Assembly (NCBI GenBank): GCA_951799425.1
Contig: OX637397.1
Coordinates: 10,467,064 to 10,531,063, forward strand
Direction of reading: 5' to 3'
From: Ilex aquifolium
Taxonomy: Eukaryota; Streptophyta; Magnoliopsida; Aquifoliales; Aquifoliaceae
DNA: 64,000 bases
Part shown: positions 58,986 to 64,000 of the stretch, piece by piece
Numbering within the stretch: the first letter of the stretch is position 1
How the letters are laid out: each line of letters begins with the position of its first letter
The notes under the pieces: generated by a model
Seen by the model: only the letters and a program-made list of their open reading frames with translations
What the model was told of the DNA's origin: nothing
Databases searched by the model: none
Position numbers and translations under genes: made by a program

Positions 58986-60705
58986 ATTTACGACTAGTAG
59001 GAGTAGCATTTACGAAAGCAATGATATTTTTTACAATATTTAATGGTCTATGATCGATCATATTATATGTTCGATCGATCATGGCACTCAGGTGTGTTCG
59101 TAAGTAATGGATAATCCAATAATATATACAACTTGAATGGATCATTTACCACTTTTATGGGAATATTTACAACTAATGGGGGGAAGCATTTACTAAAGCA
59201 ATGATATTTTTTTACAATATTTAATGGTCCATGATCGATCATTGCATATGTTCGATCGATCATGGAAGTCAAGTGAGTTCGTAAGTAATGGCTAATCCAA
59301 TAATATATACAACTTGAATGACTCATTTATCACTTTTATGAGAATATTTACAACTAATGGGGGGAAGCATTTACCAAATCAATGGTATTTTTTACAATAT
59401 TTAATGGTCCATGATCGATCATATTATATGTTTGATCGATCATGGCACTCAGGTGTGTTCGTAAGTAATGGATATCCAATAATATATACAACTTAAATGA
59501 ATCATTTACTACTTTTATGGGAATATTTACAACTAATGGGGGGAAGCATTTACTAAAGCAATGATATTTTTTTACAATATTTAATGATCCATGATCGATC
59601 ATTGCATATGTTCGATCGATCATGGAAGTCAGGTGAGTTCGTAAGTAATGGCTAATCCAATAATATATACAACTTGAATGACTCATTTATCACTTTTATG
59701 GGAATATTTACAACTAATGGGGAGAAGCATTTACCAAATCAATGATATTTTTTACAATATTTAATGGTCCATGATCGATCATATTATATGTTCGATCGAT
59801 CATGACACTCAGGTGTGCTCGTAAGTAATGGATATCCAATAATATATACAACTTGAATGGATGATTTACCACTTTTATGAGAATATTTACAACTAATTGG
59901 GGGAAGCATTTACTAAAACAATGATATTTTTTTACAATATTTAATGGTCCATGATCGATCATTGCATATGTTCGATCGATCATGGAAGTCAGTTGAGTTC
60001 GTAAGTAATGACTAATCCAATAATATATACAACTTCAATGAATCATTTACCACTTTTATGAGAATATTTACAACTAATGGGGGGAAGCATTTACCAAAGC
60101 AATGGTATTTTTTTACAATATTTAATGGTCCATGATCGATCATTGCATATGTTCGATCGATCATGGAAGTCAGTTGAGTTCGTAAGTAATGGCTAATCCA
60201 ATAATATATACAACTTCAATGAATCATTTACCACTTTTATGAGAATATTTACAACTAATGGGGGGAAGCATTTACCAAAGCAATGGTATTTTTTTACAAT
60301 ATTTAATGGTCCATGATCGATCATATTATATGTTCGATCGATCATGACACTCAGGTGTGTTCGTAAGTAATGGATATCCAATAATATATACAACTTGAAT
60401 TGATGATTTACCACTTTTATGAGAATATTTACAACTAATGGGGGGAAGCATTTATTAAAGCAGTGGTATTTTTTTACAATATTTAATGGTCCATGATCGA
60501 TCATTGCATATGTTCGATCGATCATGGAAGTCAGTTGAGTTCGTAAGTAATGGCTAATCCAATAATATATACAACTTGAATGGATCATTTACCACTTTTA
60601 TGAGAATATTTACAACTAATGGGGGGAAACATTTACTAAAGCAATGGTATTTTTTTACAATATTTAATGGTCCATGATCGATCATATTATATGTTCGATC
60701 GATCA
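58986..60705 (+). repeat. 180-bp satellite array, about ten units, two subtypes in near-alternating order
   Basis: The hairpin core starts near 59048, 59229, 59409, 59589, 59769, 59949, 60130, 60311, 60491 and 60672, a steady 180-181 bp step. Each unit has CCATGATCGATC, a short AT-rich loop, and GATCGATCATGG, a 12-bp inverted repeat. Subtype A has ATATTATATG in the loop and a CACTCAGGTGTG flank; subtype B has TTGCATATG and GAAGTCAGTTGAG. The order is A B A B A B B A B A, so a 360-bp dimer is the likely amplification unit. Open frames on the minus strand are repeats of this unit, not genes. Confidence 0.93.
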
Positions 60706-60735
60706 ATATGTATTCTGTGATGGAGGAAAATCGAG

Positions 60736-61020
60736 TTACATGAATTAGATCGATCAAACATAAATTCTGATCGATCAGAATGTCACAGTTGTTTCAATCA
60801 GAGATTAAAAATACTGTGGCGGTCTGATCGATCGTATAAAAAAATGATAGATCAAATATGTACAAAACTCGAATTTGATCCATCACAGAATACTTATTTG
60901 ATCTATCATTTTTTGAAAACGATCGATCAGAACGCCACAGTACTTTTAAAACTCTGATTGAAACAACTGTGACAATATGATCGATCTTAATTTATGTTTG
61001 ATCGATCTATTTCATGTAAT
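60736..61020. repeat. Large imperfect hairpin with about 130-bp arms, GATCGATC-rich
   Basis: The left arm TTACATGAATTAGATCGATC ... GTCACAGTTGTTTCAATCAG ... TACTGTGGCG is matched in reverse by the right arm ... CGCCACAGTACT ... CTGATTGAAACAACTGTGAC ... GATCGATCTATTTCATGTAA. The loop is near 60865-60890. Confidence 0.9.
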
Positions 61021-61083
61021 TTAATTTTTTAATTAATTCATGTAATTTTTTTAATTAAAATATTAAATATAATTTAATTTAAT

Positions 61084-61432
61084 ATAAGATCGATCATAAA
61101 TATATTAGATCGATCAAATATTGTAATGGATTATTCGATCACTGAATAATGATCGATCGTGTACATATGAACAAGTTAACGATCGATCAAATTGTAGTGA
61201 TCGATCAGTTAGATAGATCTAAATTGGTCACATTCTGAAAGTTAGTGATCGATCACTTAGTTATTCGATCTATCATTAACCTTTTGCCACTTCATGATCG
61301 ATCATTTATTTTGCGATAGATCAATGTAGAGGTGTTGTAGCAGAAGAATGGTGTTTCAGTCCCTCATATTAGCGGGTTAAATGTGGTAGGCTGAAACTAT
61401 TCGATCGATCGTATATTAGTTTGATCGATCGG
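61084..61432. repeat. Dispersed GATCGATC palindrome cluster
   Basis: About ten GATCGATC or GATCGATC-like words occur in 350 bp of otherwise unrelated sequence, in no fixed spacing, ending about 280 bp before the first candidate exon of the next gene. Confidence 0.8.
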
Positions 61433-61710
61433 AAGTTAATTTTTTTCCCAGGCTGAACGACGTCGTTTAGTGTTTATTTCCATACCAACCAATCAGGTTG
61501 TGACAACTAGCTACAGCAGTTCCCTCATATTTCCTCCATAATCCCGCCAAAAACCACTACCCAGCTCCCTCCATCCTCTAAACATTGAGCTCACTGGTCT
61601 CCTCTTTCTATCTTCCAAAAAATCATCACTCTCCTATTCATCCGACTCCATCTTCTTTGTTCCGAATTCTGTGCCTCCCTCTGCATCACAAGCTTTTTAT
61701 TCCTTGCAAT

Positions 61711-64000
61711 ATGGGTTTGAGGTCATAAGTATCCCCTTTCAGTATTTCAAAAAAGGTTTGTATTGGTCTACGTAGAAGTGTGTACACTCCTCATTTGTCT
61801 TAGTTTCGGCTTGTTGTGATTAACGACCAGGAGGAGATACATAATAAGGTATCATCAACTTAGTAGTGAATCTATGAAATGTTATTTTTTATAAATGGTA
61901 TGTTTTCAGTGTTTGACATCTCTGTGTGTGTCATAATTGGAAACATTTACGTACTGGTAATGATGTTATAGTTGTGAATGAATGTGTTGGTGAGTGAGTG
62001 TGTTTGAGAAGGATGTCTGACTGGTTTAGAGAAGTGTATGTGTAGCATATACTTATTTATATGACCTATATACCATGTGTTATTTGCAGGGTAGTAGCAA
62101 GGCAATAGACTTGGGAAGTCCAATTTGGCGATTTTTGTAATGTAAGATATGATTATATTGTTGAAAATATTTCAGAATCATCACATTTCAGACTTCATAT
62201 TATGGTACATATTCCAGGGGGAAGAAGAGGTCACAGGAGACAAAGGCCGAAGGCTTGAAAACACAACGTCCACCTACTGCATGGCTATTTTTCTAGTATG
62301 AAAAATTTGTGTATTGTAGTGTAAAATTATTTTGTGGTTAATGTATATTTGATAATGTACGCATTTGTTGTACTTCCATTACAGTAAGGAACAAATGCAG
62401 AATGTCAAAGGAAATGCTGATCAAAAAGTGACACGCGAGGTATAATTTTTGTTACAACGAGCGAGTATTGTTTGGAATAGTGAAATTAATAATGTCTTCC
62501 AATTGAACTTGTACTCATAAGGTGACTAAACAACTGGCTGACCAATGGAGGAAGATGGCAGATTGTGAGAAAGAGAAATACAAAGAAATGTCTATACATG
62601 CTAAGAGTGAATATGATCGTGTGAAAGATAATTCTGGGAAAATAACAGTACGGGTAATTATATAATTTCGATGCTAATTTTCACAATTCATCGTTTACAT
62701 TTACTGCACCTCTCCAACTGACATTTCTGTCTATGTTTTGACAAATAATCAAAGGGGACGCTTGGTACAAGGTGTTCGCCTGGGAAAATTGTAAAAATGA
62801 TACAACTTTTATGTGATGAGCAGAAAGCTGCAATAAAAGAACTTGGTTTTGGAGGGATGTTGAGCCTCAAATGTGGGGAACTGAAGCGGGGTTTATGTGC
62901 ATGGTTGATTGAACGGTTTGACACTGTGTCATTGACATTAAATGTGTACGGTGAAGCTATTCAGTTATCAGCCATGGATGTTGAATGTGTCATGGGTTTG
63001 AGAAATGAAGGCTTGGACATGGAGACTACTGGGCCCAGTGAAAGAATTAATGGCATTTGGAATTCATTATTCAATGGTGTTAAGGATATCCCATTGAGAC
63101 ATGTGAGTGAGAGACTTTGTGTACTTAAAGTGGCTTCGGATGAGTTTAGGATATATTTTGTGCTATTTCTTATTGGACATCTTCTATACCCAACCATGCG
63201 TACTTCAATTAGCAGCGGGTATCTTCACAGTGTTGTAGACGTTCCTTCTATAGGGAAGAGAAATTGGGCGAAATTTGTATTTGATGGTATGGTTGAAGGG
63301 GTACGAAAATATCAAACACGTCATCATAAAAATGTTAGTGGATGTTTACTTGTTCTTATGGTAAGGTATCATTTTTTTTGTTTAGTATTTTTATGTTGTG
63401 CTTGTTTCACAAAACTTTTACTGAATGACCTCGTTTAATTTTTTAATGTAGATAGTATATCTAGAGCGGGTCACACCCAAAGCGGTGTTTGTTAAACAAC
63501 CGCCATGTAGGAGCATCCCTCGAATTGCTGCATGGGGGGATGAGGAAATTAAGAAACATGTAAGCATGTTGAAGAAGTCCAAGCGACTAGCATGTCAAGA
63601 AGTTACTTGCAAAGTTTTGGACGACACCATGAATAAACCCCAACCAGTCGCTACAGTAAGCCTTAGTAAACGGTCCACCCATGAAGTGAAGCAACCTATT
63701 TTGACATCAGATGAAAAACCACCGGTACGTATATACCATGATACTGAAATCACATTGATTTATAATAAGTTTAGGACACGTGATTAATTGTGTAAATGTG
63801 TAGGAATGGGAGGCCAGAATGGTTAAGATGGAGAATGCGATTGTTAACCTTACTGGCATGGTGGGGTCAATGGTTAACATGATGCAAATGTTCATGGGTG
63901 GATCGTTTCCTAAACCATCAAATTACCAAGACATAGAGAATGCTGCTGCTGTCGGAGAAGTTGATGAGAAAAAAAATAAAATTGACTTGAATGAAGGTGT
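61711..64000 (+). CDS. HMG-box protein fused to plant-mobile-domain/DUF1985-like region (3' end outside window)
   Basis: Firm exons 62218-62295, 62385-62439, 62522-62653, 62755-63360, 63452-63724 and 63804 to the window end join without a stop. A tiny first exon, 61711-61721 (ATGGGTTTGAG), has the right phase and is the likely start, giving MGLRGKKRSQ. An HMG box follows: RPPTAWLFFYKEQMQNV, VTKQLADQWRKMADCEKEKY and KEMSIHAKSEYDRV. Such boxes bind and bend DNA. The long exon codes for EQKAAIKELGFGGMLSL, LCAWLIERFD, VYGEAIQLSAMDVECVMGL, FVLFLIGHLLYPT and VSGCLLVLM. These are recognised from memory as the plant-mobile-domain/DUF1985 type seen in transposon and Ulp1-like proteins. The C-terminal part is KR- and Met-rich. 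No transposase catalytic motif is visible within the window. It could be a transposon gene or a domesticated one. Confidence 0.72.

Noticed and set aside
58986-60705. CRISPR-like regular spacing
   Set aside because: The whole unit repeats, with no unique spacers, and the DNA is a plant nuclear genome.
59063-60757. Open frames of up to 131 aa on the minus strand repeating IDRTYxMIDHGPLNIVKKYHC
   Set aside because: They follow the 180-bp satellite exactly; 180 is a multiple of three, so frames stay open by chance. No independent coding signal.

Overview
The window looks like nuclear DNA of a eudicot plant, probably a woody one. Its genes are split by long AT-rich introns with GT-AG borders, and retrotransposons, SINEs, TRIMs, foldback MITEs and a satellite fill much of the rest. 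The species cannot be named from the sequence. Coding exons were joined by hand: for the multi-exon genes the listed splice sites keep one open frame with no stop.

Layout. (1) 1-11785, + strand: the 3' part of a coiled-coil gene, a candidate KNL1/Spc105-type kinetochore protein. Its introns hold a broken Ty1/copia element (1370-2990), a SINE with target duplication (4465-4639) and a 637-bp element with a 9-bp duplication (9205-9841). (2) 14780-16480, - strand: a trihelix/Myb-SANT-like DNA-binding protein with an intron in its 5' UTR. (3) 16520-19460: a repeat zone with a MITE, a diverged duplicated block and a SINE whose empty site is kept in the other copy. (4) 19699-28425, - strand: a complete eight-exon NIPA-type magnesium transporter (324 aa). 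(5) 31040-41916: a full-length but decayed Ty3/gypsy element of the Tat type on the - strand. It has two 590-bp LTRs, the target duplication AATAT, a second RNase H and an extra gene in antisense with its own TATA box. (6) 41990-44760: a 131-bp triplication, a TRIM and a second copia remnant. (7) 45643-50188, - strand: a complete six-exon calcineurin-B-like EF-hand protein (175 aa) whose last intron is a nest of small elements. (8) 50550-55520: low-complexity DNA, foldback elements and SINEs. (9) 55671-56966, + strand: a single-exon F-box protein with an F-box-associated domain. (10) 58087-61440: a 180-bp satellite and other DNA packed with the palindrome GATCGATC. (11) 61711 to the window end, + strand: a gene joining an HMG box to a plant-mobile-domain/DUF1985-like region, probably transposon-derived.

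The host genes are unrelated housekeeping or regulatory genes and form no pathway. The most unusual part is the right end. A palindrome-rich array lies directly upstream of a gene coding for a DNA-bending domain fused to a transposon-associated domain. This could be one large DNA transposon or a domesticated derivative, but that link is inference.
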